From assembly GCF_001646865.1 (NCBI RefSeq), contig NZ_LRRB01000255.1, positions 1 to 44,642 of the forward strand: DNA of 44,642 bases. The letters run 5' to 3'. Position 1 is the first letter of the stretch. Every line of letters begins with the position of its first letter. Positions 8,421-15,988 of the stretch are shown here, in pieces. Origin of the DNA: Aldersonia kunmingensis (GTDB lineage: Bacteria; Actinomycetota; Actinomycetes; Mycobacteriales; Mycobacteriaceae). The notes beneath the pieces were generated by a model, which ran no database searches, had not been told where the DNA came from, and saw nothing but the letters and a program-made list of their open reading frames with translations. The position numbers and the translations under genes were made by a program.

Positions 8421-9410
8421 GTGAATTCCGTATCCCGCCCCGGCGCCGACCAGCCGATCCGCGGCCGTGCCAGCGCAGGCTGGGTCTCCACGACGCCGTC
8501 GGTGGTGTCGCGTCTGGAGTCTGCCGACTGCGGACGTGTGCCGTTCTCGGTGGAGTTCTCGCCGCCGCGTGACGAGGCCGCCGAGGCCCGATTGTGGCGT
8601 GCAGTGCGGGAATTCGAGCCGATGCGGCCAGCGTTTGTCTCCATGACCTACGGCGCGGGCGGTACTACGCGTGACCGTACGGTGCGGGTCACCGGGCAGA
8701 TCGCAGCGGAGACCACGCTGCTTCCGGTGGCGCATCTCACCGCCGTCGAGCACACCGTGGACGAGCTGCGCGCCCTGGTGGGCGCCTATGCCGACTGTGG
8801 TGTTCGCAACATCCTTGCGCTGCGAGGCGACCCGCCGGGCGACCCACTCGGCGAGTGGATCAAGCACCAGGACGGTGTCGAGTACGCGCACGAGCTTGTG
8901 TCGCTGGTCCGCGACCTGGGTGATTTCCATGTGGGCGTCGCCTCGTTCCCGGAGGGCCATCACCGTTCACCGGACCTCGACCACGACACCGCGCACCTGG
9001 TGCGCAAGCTGCGCGCCGGGGCGGAGTACTCGATCACGCAGATGTTCTTCGATGTCGAGCACTTCCTGCGGTTGCGTGACAGGGTGGACGCGTACGACCC
9101 GGAGCAGGGCGCCAAGCCGATCATTCCCGAGCTCATGCCCATTACTTCGTTGCGCTCGGTGCGGCGGATGGTCGAACTTTCCGGCTCGCATCTGCCGAAG
9201 GATCTCGAGGAGCGGCTCACCCGCGCGGCGGGCGACGGCCCCGAGGAGGATCGCCAGGCAGTGCGTGAGGTCGGCATCGAGCTCGCCACCCAGATGGGTG
9301 AGCGGCTCATCGCCGAAGGTGCTCCTTGCCTGCACTTCATCACCCTGAATTTCGCGCGCGCCACTCGTGAGGTGCTGGCGAACCTGGGTCTGGGCGTAGC
9401 AACCGTCTGA
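8421..9410 (+). CDS. metF: 5,10-methylenetetrahydrofolate reductase
   Basis: This 329-residue TIM-barrel protein carries the signature blocks of methylenetetrahydrofolate reductase: FSVEFSPPRDE (near residues 35-45), VSMTYGAGGTTRDRT (near 73-87) and NILALRGDPPGD (about 131-142). It reduces methylenetetrahydrofolate to methyltetrahydrofolate for methionine synthesis. The GTG at 8421 is chosen because the longer open frame overlaps crtE and because a -10-like element ends eight bases upstream. It corresponds in position to Rv2172c of M. tuberculosis, between lppM and idsA2. The MmcQ/YjbR gene follows 16 bases later and is probably co-transcribed. The cofactor cannot be decided from sequence alone. 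Confidence 0.9.
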   Translation: MNSVSRPGADQPIRGRASAGWVSTTPSVVSRLESADCGRVPFSVEFSPPRDEAAEARLWRAVREFEPMRPAFVSMTYGAGGTTRDRTVRVTGQIAAETTLLPVAHLTAVEHTVDELRALVGAYADCGVRNILALRGDPPGDPLGEWIKHQDGVEYAHELVSLVRDLGDFHVGVASFPEGHHRSPDLDHDTAHLVRKLRAGAEYSITQMFFDVEHFLRLRDRVDAYDPEQGAKPIIPELMPITSLRSVRRMVELSGSHLPKDLEERLTRAAGDGPEEDRQAVREVGIELATQMGERLIAEGAPCLHFITLNFARATREVLANLGLGVATV

Positions 9411-9426
9411 TTCGAGCGGAGGGGCC

Positions 9427-9858
9427 ATGGTCGATCAGGGCCCGGCCAATCGCCGTCGTGCGCGGGTGCAGGACGTGCACGACCTGGCGAATGCCATGCC
9501 GCATGTCACCGTCGAGTGGATATCCGACGAGCGTCCGGTGTACCAGGTGGGCCGTAAGTCGTTCGTGTTCTTCCGCAATCCGCGACCCGATGCGAAGGAC
9601 CCCGAGACCGGTGAGCGCTATCCCGACGTGATCGTGTTCTGGGTGCCCTCCGAGAGCGACAAGCAGGCTCTCGTACAGGACGAGTCCTTGCCGTTCTTCA
9701 CCACGCCGCATTTCGACGGACACCTGTCGGTGCTGTGTCGAGCAAGCCGCCTGTCCGAGCTGACCCGTACAGAGTTGGCGGAGGTCATCGAGGACGCCTG
9801 GCTGTCCCGAGCATCGGCGCGCCGCGGCTCGGAGTGGCTGAAGACCAGGGGTCAGTAG
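9427..9858 (+). CDS. MmcQ/YjbR (DUF419) family protein
   Basis: This 143-residue protein has the layout of the MmcQ/YjbR family: an N-terminal helix, then the strand VYQVGRKSFVFFRNP where the family has its conserved FxxxGKxFA block, and a C-terminal helical end with LAEVIEDAWLSRA. The family has a double-wing fold often annotated as DNA-binding, but its function is unproven. The ATG has a good ribosome site (GGAGG, five to six bases upstream). It follows metF by 16 bases. Its last 74 bases run antisense into the 3' end of the glycosyltransferase gene. Confidence 0.8.
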   Translation: MVDQGPANRRRARVQDVHDLANAMPHVTVEWISDERPVYQVGRKSFVFFRNPRPDAKDPETGERYPDVIVFWVPSESDKQALVQDESLPFFTTPHFDGHLSVLCRASRLSELTRTELAEVIEDAWLSRASARRGSEWLKTRGQ

Positions 9859-10996
9859 GCAGCAGCCGACCGCGCCAGCTCGCGGTGCCGCGCCGATGCG
9901 CACGATGCGACTTGACGGTCAGCAGCAGGTAACCCACGATCGCCACCGGATGCGCCAGCGCCGCGAGGATTTCCGCTCGGTTCGGCGGGGAGGCCGTCTC
10001 CATCGACCTCGCCAGCACGCGCGACCCGACGGCGGCCGAGTAGCCGATCACGCCATTGGTCCGCACCCGCCCGCGGCCGAACAGCGCCGCAAGCACCGGT
10101 AATACGTCGACGAATGCCAGCGTCGCGCCCACCGCGATGCTGCCGGGCAGCCCGCCGTAGGCCGACCACAGCCAGCGCGTGTAGCCGGCATCGAGTTCGG
10201 CTGCGCCGCGGTACATCCGGCAGGACACGAGATCTCCGGCGGGCAGCGTAACGGTGTGTGCCCCGGATTTGCGTAACTCCCTGGCCAGCGCCAGGTCTTC
10301 GGTTGGACTCGCGGCGACCGCGGCATGACCGCCGATCGTGCGATACCCCTCGGGGTCGAACACCAGGAACTGCCCGCACGCCACCGCGGTCGACGGCCGG
10401 GTTGACGCATTGGCCAGCGGCATCGGCAGCGTGCCCGCCCACGACCAGCACAGCAGCGGCTGCATCAGGCGCTCCGCCATCGACTCCGCGAGCTGACGCG
10501 GCCACGGCGACAGCAGGATCGCGCCCGTCACGGGCAATGCGCGTGCGGCGGCGACAAGGGCGTCCGGTGCCAGTCGTACATCCGCGTCCAGGAACACCAG
10601 CGCACCGGTCCGGGCGTCGGCCAACTCGGCGAGCCGGGCGCACGCGGCCTGTTTGCCGACCCAGCCGGGCGGCGGGTCGCCCGTGCCGCGGTGCAACTCG
10701 AACCGTGCGTCCCCGTCGATCGCGGCAGCGCCGACGTCGGCGGTGCCGTCGGTGGAGTCGTCGTCGAGGATCAGGATGCGCAGATCGGACACGCCACGCT
10801 GGGCACGCAGGTCGGCGATCAACTCAGGCAGCCGGTCCCGCTCATTACGCGCGGGGATGCAGACGGTCACTGGTCCCGGAGGGGCCGCTGCACGTGCGGC
10901 GACCGCGGCGACCGATGGCAGCGCAGCCCGGTTGTACAGGGCGAGTCCGGCTCGCGCCGCGGCCGCCAAAGCGGCGGCGGCGACAATTCGTTCCAT
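9785..10996 (-). CDS. Family 2 glycosyltransferase, probable carotenoid glycosyltransferase (CruG/CrtQ-like)
   Basis: This 403-residue membrane glycosyltransferase begins with a hydrophobic N-terminal anchor (1-35). The GT-A fold follows: VCIPARNE at about 45-52, DDDSTD at 78-83, and the metal-binding DAD at 137-139 in VFLDADV. The segment TEDLALAREL is the likely acceptor/base region, and several C-terminal hydrophobic helices precede WRGR (about 374-377). This layout fits carotenoid glycosyltransferases of the CrtQ/CruG type. CruG partners CruF in cyanobacterial myxoxanthophyll synthesis, and cruF lies in the same operon here. It starts two bases after lppM (TAACGATG). The last 24 residues are coded exactly in the overlap with the MmcQ gene and look like a non-conserved tail. 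The sugar and exact acceptor are inferred. Confidence 0.8.
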   Translation of the reverse strand: MERIVAAAALAAAARAGLALYNRAALPSVAAVAARAAAPPGPVTVCIPARNERDRLPELIADLRAQRGVSDLRILILDDDSTDGTADVGAAAIDGDARFELHRGTGDPPPGWVGKQAACARLAELADARTGALVFLDADVRLAPDALVAAARALPVTGAILLSPWPRQLAESMAERLMQPLLCWSWAGTLPMPLANASTRPSTAVACGQFLVFDPEGYRTIGGHAAVAASPTEDLALARELRKSGAHTVTLPAGDLVSCRMYRGAAELDAGYTRWLWSAYGGLPGSIAVGATLAFVDVLPVLAALFGRGRVRTNGVIGYSAAVGSRVLARSMETASPPNRAEILAALAHPVAIVGYLLLTVKSHRAHRRGTASWRGRLLPTDPWSSATPSRGAPMLGTARRPR

Positions 10997-10998
10997 CG

Positions 10999-11709
10999 TT
11001 AGACGTCTTGGGGTTGGCGATCCGTGGCGACGCGACGGCGCGGGGGGCTCGGGTTGCGATTGATGTAGGCGAGTGCCGCGACGATCGCGGCCACGCCGAT
11101 CGTGACGCCGCCCATGATCCCGGCCCAGCCGGCGAAGCTACGAGTGCTCGGGTCGGCGTACTTCACCTCGGCGCGCATCGTGCTCACATCGCCGGGCGGC
11201 AGCTTCCACGAGACGATCGAGTCGCCCTCGCGGTTTCCGTTTGTGGTCGCCACCCGCGCGGGGAAGGCAATGGTGAACTGCACGTCGGAGCCTTGCGTCG
11301 GCACCGCCTTCAGGTCCACTTTGCCGTCGAGACTGACGAGGTCGCCGGTCCGTTTCAGCTGGATTTGGAAGGTTCCGGAGTTCTCCGCCGATAGGTGGCC
11401 GAGTTGTTCGACATCGCCGAAGGTGAGGTCGGAGAAGAACGCCTGCGAGCCGACGTAACCGTCCTGGTTGTACGCCTGCACCCGCACCTTCGAGGACAGC
11501 GAATCGGGGACCACCAGCTGCGGGCCCTTGTCGTTCTCGTCCTCGGGGACAACTGCGGCGACGATCTGGCCGGAAACCCGGTCGTCGGCGGAAACGCCCA
11601 TCGATACCTGCACGCGCAGGCACCCGGAAAGCAATGGGATGAGCAGGATCAGTGCGGCAAGCGATAGCACGCGCGCGGGGCGCCGGGCAATAGGCTTGAT
11701 CGGCTGCAC
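10999..11709 (-). CDS. lppM: LppM family lipoprotein
   Basis: This 236-residue protein has a basic N-terminus, a hydrophobic stretch and a lipobox ending LLSGC with Cys30. A beta-rich extracytoplasmic domain (about 35-185) is followed by a C-terminal membrane helix (WAGIMGGVTIGVAAIVAALA, about 197-216) and a basic tail. This is the LppM layout. In M. tuberculosis, LppM (Rv2171) affects handling of surface lipoglycans and phagosome traffic. The GTG at 11709 is chosen because it places a short charged n-region before the lipobox. The longer open frame upstream is antisense-like and unrelated. It lies 19 bases after cruF inside the carotenoid operon, whose other members include neighbours of Rv2171. 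Confidence 0.85.
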   Translation of the reverse strand: MQPIKPIARRPARVLSLAALILLIPLLSGCLRVQVSMGVSADDRVSGQIVAAVVPEDENDKGPQLVVPDSLSSKVRVQAYNQDGYVGSQAFFSDLTFGDVEQLGHLSAENSGTFQIQLKRTGDLVSLDGKVDLKAVPTQGSDVQFTIAFPARVATTNGNREGDSIVSWKLPPGDVSTMRAEVKYADPSTRSFAGWAGIMGGVTIGVAAIVAALAYINRNPSPPRRRVATDRQPQDV

Positions 11710-11728
11710 ATCGCCATCGTGCCAGAAC

Positions 11729-12541
11729 TCAGCGGGCCGAGGCGGGATCCCGGCGACTTCGCCGATCGCGTAAATGGGCCAGCAGTGGCACCCCGAGCAC
11801 GCCCATGACGACCAGGCCGTAGAGCGCCGACCAGCGCAATTCCGGTCCGAGCATCGTCGCGTGCGCCAATGCCGAGCCGAGCCATGTCCAGAGGAACAGC
11901 GCGATCGGCACCACACGTGACTCGGGCTCTCGCGCGTGTCGCGCCGCCACTGCAAGCCCGGCGGCCATCACCGCCGCGACCACGAACCAGCCGAGATAGT
12001 TGGTGATCGGGATGTCCGGGATCCCCGGCAGCGCGGGGGCGGATGTTGAATTCCCCGTCGCTTCGCTCGCCCCGGCCGAACACCATTGCCATTGCCCGTC
12101 GTGCACCATCTGCGGGTCGAGATAAAGGTCCCAGCCGACCGCACCGGTAGCGGTGAGCAGAATCCGTCCGGCCTCGGATCGGGCGACGACACCCGCCACC
12201 ACCCACACCGGGTAGATCCCGGCCGTCCACGCCAGCGGGACAACGAGAGGCACCCCGGCCACGGCGGGTCCGAGGCGATCGGTGGCGTAGTCGTAGCAAC
12301 CGAACGGGAATCCCGAAGCCACACCGATGATTTCGGCGATCAGCCCAACACCGGCGGTGAGGGCGAACAGTAGTGCCGCGAACCGGATGCCACGTTGCAC
12401 GACCGCATCGCTGAGCGCGGCCGCCGCGCCGAGCAGCACCACCGCGGCGGTGACGATATCGCGCGCATCACCTGAGGTCAGCGGATAAGAGATCTGCGCG
12501 AGAACCGCGCACACCGCGAATGCGACGGGAATCTTCGGCAT
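11729..12541 (-). CDS. cruF: CruF-type carotenoid 1',2'-hydratase (DUF422 membrane protein)
   Basis: This 270-residue polytopic membrane protein has about seven hydrophobic helices. The blocks GFPFGCYDY, WDLYLDPQMV and ITNYLGWFVV are hallmarks of the DUF422/CruF family, which adds water to the psi end of carotenoids (1'-hydroxylation of gamma-carotene, or C50 bisanhydrobacterioruberin hydration). The ATG at 12541 follows the crtO stop by two bases (TGACGATG). The long open frame further upstream is an artefact overlapping crtO. With crtO and a CruG-like glycosyltransferase in the same operon, a hydroxylated and glycosylated monocyclic carotenoid is the likely end product. Confidence 0.87.
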   Translation of the reverse strand: MPKIPVAFAVCAVLAQISYPLTSGDARDIVTAAVVLLGAAAALSDAVVQRGIRFAALLFALTAGVGLIAEIIGVASGFPFGCYDYATDRLGPAVAGVPLVVPLAWTAGIYPVWVVAGVVARSEAGRILLTATGAVGWDLYLDPQMVHDGQWQWCSAGASEATGNSTSAPALPGIPDIPITNYLGWFVVAAVMAAGLAVAARHAREPESRVVPIALFLWTWLGSALAHATMLGPELRWSALYGLVVMGVLGVPLLAHLRDRRSRRDPASAR

Positions 12542-12543
12542 CG

Positions 12544-14151
12544 TCACCGTGACAGCAGTCGGCGTACGAGGCTGGGCCGGGCGTCCCCGAGCGCGACCTG
12601 GGCGGCTGTGCGTCCGCTCGCACCCGATACGCCGCCGCCAGGGTGTGTGGACGCTCCGGTGAGATACAGCCCGGGCGCGCCGAGGACGCGATGCTGGGCG
12701 AGTTCGGGCAGCGGGCGCCAGAAGAACATCTGGTCCAACGACATCTCCACGTGCATGACGTTGCCGCCGAGCATGCCGAGCTCGGACTCGATGTCCGCCG
12801 GCGTCTGTACGTGCCGTGCGACGACCGTCGAGGCGAAGCCGGGCGCGAACCGGTCCATCATCTCGATGATCCGATCCGCTTCGCGCGCGCCATGATCCGC
12901 CCACTCCCTCCCCTGGGAAAGCCGGTAGGGATGCCATTGCGACCACAGCGACAGCTGATGCTGGCCGGGGGCGGCGATGCTTGGGTCGAGCGCGCTGAAA
13001 CTCATTGCGAGAACGGCAGGTTCGGGTGGCAACTCACCCGCGAGTGCCGAACCGTGCGCCGCGTGCAGCATTCGACGGTCCGGCACGAGCAACTGCAGTC
13101 CGGTACTCGAATCGGCGGTGTCGCAACCGGTGTAGCGGGGCAGGTCGGTCGTCGCGAGCCGAACCACCATGCCGATACCGGGGCCCACCCGGATCCGCCG
13201 CCGCCAGGCGTCCAGCACGGCGCGGTCATGCCCGCCAGCTTCGAGCAAGTCGAGCGTGGTCAGCACGTGACAGCCGGCAATCACCGTGCGGGCGTTCAAC
13301 TCTCGCCCGCCTGCGGTGCGAACCGTCCAACCGTCCGCACGGCGAACCAGTGCGGTCACCTCGTCGCCCGTGTGCAACCGGCCGCCGTCGGCGGAAAGCC
13401 GTGCCGCCAGGGCAGCGGTGAGCGCCCCGCTGCCGCCGACCGCGCGGCCGGGCGGGAGTGAGTGCATGAGTGCCGAGAAACCCACCATGGGCGCGGTTCC
13501 CGGCTCCGACATCGGCGGGCCGGACTGTGCGCCGAACCAGGCCAACGCGGCCTTGAGCCTTTCGTCGTCGAACCACTCGTCGAGCAGTGCGTCGCCCGTG
13601 CCGAGAAACTCCCGCGACACGGCACTGCCGTCTGCGGGTGAGGACTTCGCGAAACGCCCGGGACCGCGCTCCGGTTTCATGCCCCAGAACGCGCGCGCGA
13701 GGTTCGGTGCGCTCGGTGCCGCGCCGAACGCCCGCATGACGCGTGCGCTGCGCGGGCCCCAGACCTCGACGAACCGGCGATAGGCGTCGGCATCGCGCGC
13801 TCCGCAGGCGGCCTCGATCGACGCGCACGTGTCGGCAACGCTGCGACGGAAGACGATCGGCGCGGCATCCGTGCCGGGCGGTGGGGGAGCGAACGCCCAG
13901 GGGTCGCAGTCGATATAGCGCAGGCCGAACCGGGCGAGATCGAGTTCCTCGATGATCCCGGTGTGCCGGACCATGATGTGAGCCGACGAGCCGCGGTCCA
14001 CCTGGTGCCCGGGGAACCGTTCCACCGTCGAGACGGCGCCGCCGACAACGGTGTCGCGCTCGAGAACCTCCACCGACCAACCGGCGCGTGCGACGTAGCA
14101 GGCGGAGACCAGGGCGTTGTGGCCCGATCCGATGACCGCCGCGTCGAGCAT
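12544..14151 (-). CDS. crtO: CrtO-type carotenoid ketolase (FAD-dependent, CrtI-like)
   Basis: This 535-residue flavoprotein has the N-terminal FAD motif GSGHNALVSACYVARAG (8-24) with acidic Glu31, then GGAVSTVE. The C-terminal block LYLTGASTHPGGGVSGASG (about 500-518) is characteristic of the phytoene-dehydrogenase-like superfamily. Length and motif spacing match CrtO, the CrtI-derived C-4 ketolase. As remembered, Rhodococcus CrtO is about 530 residues and turns gamma- or beta-carotene into 4-keto products. It could instead be another CrtI-like oxidase (for example CrtD-type), so the reaction is less sure than the family. The start lies two bases after the GNAT gene stop and cruF follows by two bases. 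Confidence 0.83.
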   Translation of the reverse strand: MLDAAVIGSGHNALVSACYVARAGWSVEVLERDTVVGGAVSTVERFPGHQVDRGSSAHIMVRHTGIIEELDLARFGLRYIDCDPWAFAPPPPGTDAAPIVFRRSVADTCASIEAACGARDADAYRRFVEVWGPRSARVMRAFGAAPSAPNLARAFWGMKPERGPGRFAKSSPADGSAVSREFLGTGDALLDEWFDDERLKAALAWFGAQSGPPMSEPGTAPMVGFSALMHSLPPGRAVGGSGALTAALAARLSADGGRLHTGDEVTALVRRADGWTVRTAGGRELNARTVIAGCHVLTTLDLLEAGGHDRAVLDAWRRRIRVGPGIGMVVRLATTDLPRYTGCDTADSSTGLQLLVPDRRMLHAAHGSALAGELPPEPAVLAMSFSALDPSIAAPGQHQLSLWSQWHPYRLSQGREWADHGAREADRIIEMMDRFAPGFASTVVARHVQTPADIESELGMLGGNVMHVEMSLDQMFFWRPLPELAQHRVLGAPGLYLTGASTHPGGGVSGASGRTAAQVALGDARPSLVRRLLSR

Positions 14152-14153
14152 CG

Positions 14154-14762
14154 TCACAGCGGCAGGTCGCGGGAGAGGACGGCGAAGGGTCGACTGTCCC
14201 CGGCGAAAGTGAAATCGCGGACGACGTCGGTGAAGCCCAGCCGGCGGTACAGCCGCCATGCGCGGTTGTCCTCGTCGGCGACTTCGGGTGTCGACAGCAG
14301 CGCCCGGCGCTCGGTGCGCCCGTCGAGCAGCTTGTCGAGCATCGTCTGGCCGAGCCGGTGGCCCTGTGCATCGGGATGCACGTGCACCTCGGTGACCTCG
14401 AAGTAGTCGGTGAGCAGGTCGCGGATTTCGGCGTCCGACCAGCCGGCCTTGCGCATCCCGGCGTGCACTTGGGCGTGCCACCACTGCTGCGGCGCGCCGC
14501 GGTAGCCGTAGGCAATCGCGACGAGCGGCGAGTCCGGGCCAATGCTGCCGCTGGTATCGGTGAGTAGCGCGCCGACGGCCCGCCAGCCGGGCCGGGTGAT
14601 GTGCTCGGACCACATCGGCGCACGGTGGTGCTCGGTACCGCGGGGATATCCCATCGCTGTCACGTAGACGTCGAGCGCCTCGTAGAGACGGTTGCGCAGG
14701 TCCTGCGCCGAGAGTTCGACGACGACCGGCCTCGCTGGCGTGAATTCGACGACCATGTCCAT
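14154..14762 (-). CDS. GNAT family acetyltransferase (Rv2170-like)
   Basis: This 202-residue protein has the acetyl-CoA pyrophosphate-loop region HVHPDAQGHRLGQTML (about 145-160) and the C-terminal RLYRRLGFTDV block (about 178-188), typical of GNAT acetyltransferases. It is in the position of Rv2170, which has been reported to be a protein lysine acetyltransferase in M. tuberculosis. Two near starts exist, at 14762 and 14756 (MDMVV). The first is used, and neither has a clear ribosome site. It is the first gene of the operon that continues with crtO, cruF, lppM and the glycosyltransferase. Its conservation in species without carotenoids argues against an obligatory pigment role. Confidence 0.85.
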   Translation of the reverse strand: MDMVVEFTPARPVVVELSAQDLRNRLYEALDVYVTAMGYPRGTEHHRAPMWSEHITRPGWRAVGALLTDTSGSIGPDSPLVAIAYGYRGAPQQWWHAQVHAGMRKAGWSDAEIRDLLTDYFEVTEVHVHPDAQGHRLGQTMLDKLLDGRTERRALLSTPEVADEDNRAWRLYRRLGFTDVVRDFTFAGDSRPFAVLSRDLPL

Positions 14763-14929
14763 TTCCGTGAGGGGAACTTGTCGGTGGGCGTGGTTACATT
14801 CAATCTGTCGAATGAATGTTCGATAGCGGCGATCCGGCGATGGACCGAGGGAAGCGGGCCATCGCCGGGTCCCGGGCTCCATCCCATGGTGTCCGCGCGG
14901 GCGGGCCCGGGAGACGAGGAGGTCCTCGA

Positions 14930-15382
14930 TTGACTGCTCAGCGTGACCGCGCCGGAAGGGTCGGGCGACGCTGCCCGGCGACTCGTAAGAACACTCTGCT
15001 CGACCGAGCAGACCGACTACTGATCGAGGCGATGGGGGAACCGGACCCGCGGGAACGGTTCCGTGCCGGCTATCTCGCCGCGCTGCGGGGCGCCGGTGCC
15101 GTGCTGGCCGTGACGTCGGCGAGCGCTCCGGCCAGGGCGAAAAACCGCAGTGCCTGGGTGTTGATGGCACGTGCCGCCCCGGAGTTTGTCATGTGGTCGG
15201 ACTACTTCGCAGGCTTCTCCGCAACGCGCGCCGCGCTCGAGGCGGGCATCAATCGCGACGTCGCGCCGGCCGAGGCCGACGAGTTCTGCGGGCGGGTCGG
15301 GGCGTTCCTGCACGACGTCGAAGACCTGATTGGAGACGATTCTCGCCTGCGTCCGATGGACACGGCGGGCAAGACCGCATGA
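14930..15382 (+). CDS. SAV_6107-family HEPN domain protein
   Basis: This 150-residue, largely helical protein shows the pattern LLDRADRLL ... ERFRAGYLAALRGAGAVLA ... WVLMARAAPEF ... FLHDVEDLI, matching the actinobacterial SAV_6107 HEPN family. The start is TTG at 14930: GGAGG sits seven bases upstream and the recognisable domain begins soon after. A longer frame from 14816 has no ribosome site. HEPN proteins include ribonucleases and nucleotide-binding partners of nucleotidyltransferases. I do not see a clear RxxxxH motif, so catalysis is uncertain. No MNT partner is adjacent. It is divergent from the GNAT gene across 167 bases and co-directional with the DUF3040 gene. Confidence 0.78.
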   Translation: MTAQRDRAGRVGRRCPATRKNTLLDRADRLLIEAMGEPDPRERFRAGYLAALRGAGAVLAVTSASAPARAKNRSAWVLMARAAPEFVMWSDYFAGFSATRAALEAGINRDVAPAEADEFCGRVGAFLHDVEDLIGDDSRLRPMDTAGKTA

Positions 15383-15466
15383 GCCGGGTTGGGTAACGCA
15401 GGATGTCACGGGAAAGATTGAATAAGTCGTGAACCTGAGTAGGTGGTACGGCCTAGATTCAACTCG

Positions 15467-15501
15467 TATCATTGCAAGTAGGTAGCCGAAGCGTCGGCTA
15501 C
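15467..15501 (+). promoter_or_regulatory. Candidate -10 and 5'-UTR hairpin before the DUF3040 gene
   Basis: TATCAT at 15467-15472 is a good -10 element in a comparatively AT-rich stretch. Just downstream, GTAGCCG (15482-15488) and CGGCTAC (15495-15501) form a perfect 7-bp hairpin in the presumed leader, about 50 bases before the start codon. No clear -35 is seen. Function of the hairpin is unknown. Confidence 0.4.
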
Positions 15502-15553
15502 ACGTCGTCTTACCCGGAGGCGGCGACCACATCTAGTGCCGGGGGAGGTAACC

Positions 15554-15967
15554 GTGCCACTCTCCGAGCACGAGCAGCGCATGCTCGAACAAATCGAGAG
15601 CGCTCTCTATGCTGAGGATCCCAAGTTCGCGTCGCACGTCCGTGGTGGACGTTTACGCGGTGCGTCGAACCGCCGTCGGTTGCAAGCGGCGACGTTGTTC
15701 GTTCTCGGCCTCGTGCTTCTCGTTGCAGGCGTAGCACTTCCGATCAAGCCCGGTGGGTTCCCGATCATCAGCCTGCTCGGGTTCATCATCATGTTCGGCG
15801 CCGGCGTGTTGCTGCTCATGGGAACGTCCCGCGCCAACCTCCACTCGGTGGATGGCGGGGCCAAGCCCAAGGGAACGGGCTCCGGCAAGTCGTCCGGCAA
15901 GCGCAAGTCCGGCGGATTCTCCGCGCGGATGGAGGACCGCTTCCGTCGTAGATTCGATCAGCAGTAA
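15554..15967 (+). CDS. DUF3040 family membrane protein (Rv2169c-like)
   Basis: This 137-residue protein begins PLSEHEQRMLEQIESALYAEDP, the conserved cytoplasmic N-terminal helix of DUF3040. Two membrane helices follow (about 46-64 and 68-90) with a basic, Gly/Ser/Lys-rich tail. The GTG at 15554 has GGGGAGG directly upstream with a five- to six-base gap. An ATG-like frame start at 15536 would lack this. Function is unknown. The gene is conserved near mraZ in Mycobacteriales. A strong terminator follows 21 bases after the stop, isolating it from the dcw cluster. Confidence 0.85.
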   Translation: MPLSEHEQRMLEQIESALYAEDPKFASHVRGGRLRGASNRRRLQAATLFVLGLVLLVAGVALPIKPGGFPIISLLGFIIMFGAGVLLLMGTSRANLHSVDGGAKPKGTGSGKSSGKRKSGGFSARMEDRFRRRFDQQ

Positions 15968-15988
15968 CTGCTCGCGGGAACGGTCGCT

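Noticed and set aside
11710-11955. N-terminal extension of lppM
   Set aside because: Lies over cruF in another frame, is Cys/Trp/Arg-rich, and the lipoprotein signal gives a better start at 11709.
14790-14830. Palindrome-like CATTC/GAATG elements between the GNAT and HEPN genes as a TetR-type operator
   Set aside because: The symmetric arms are only four to five bases and no regulator gene is adjacent, so the support is too weak.
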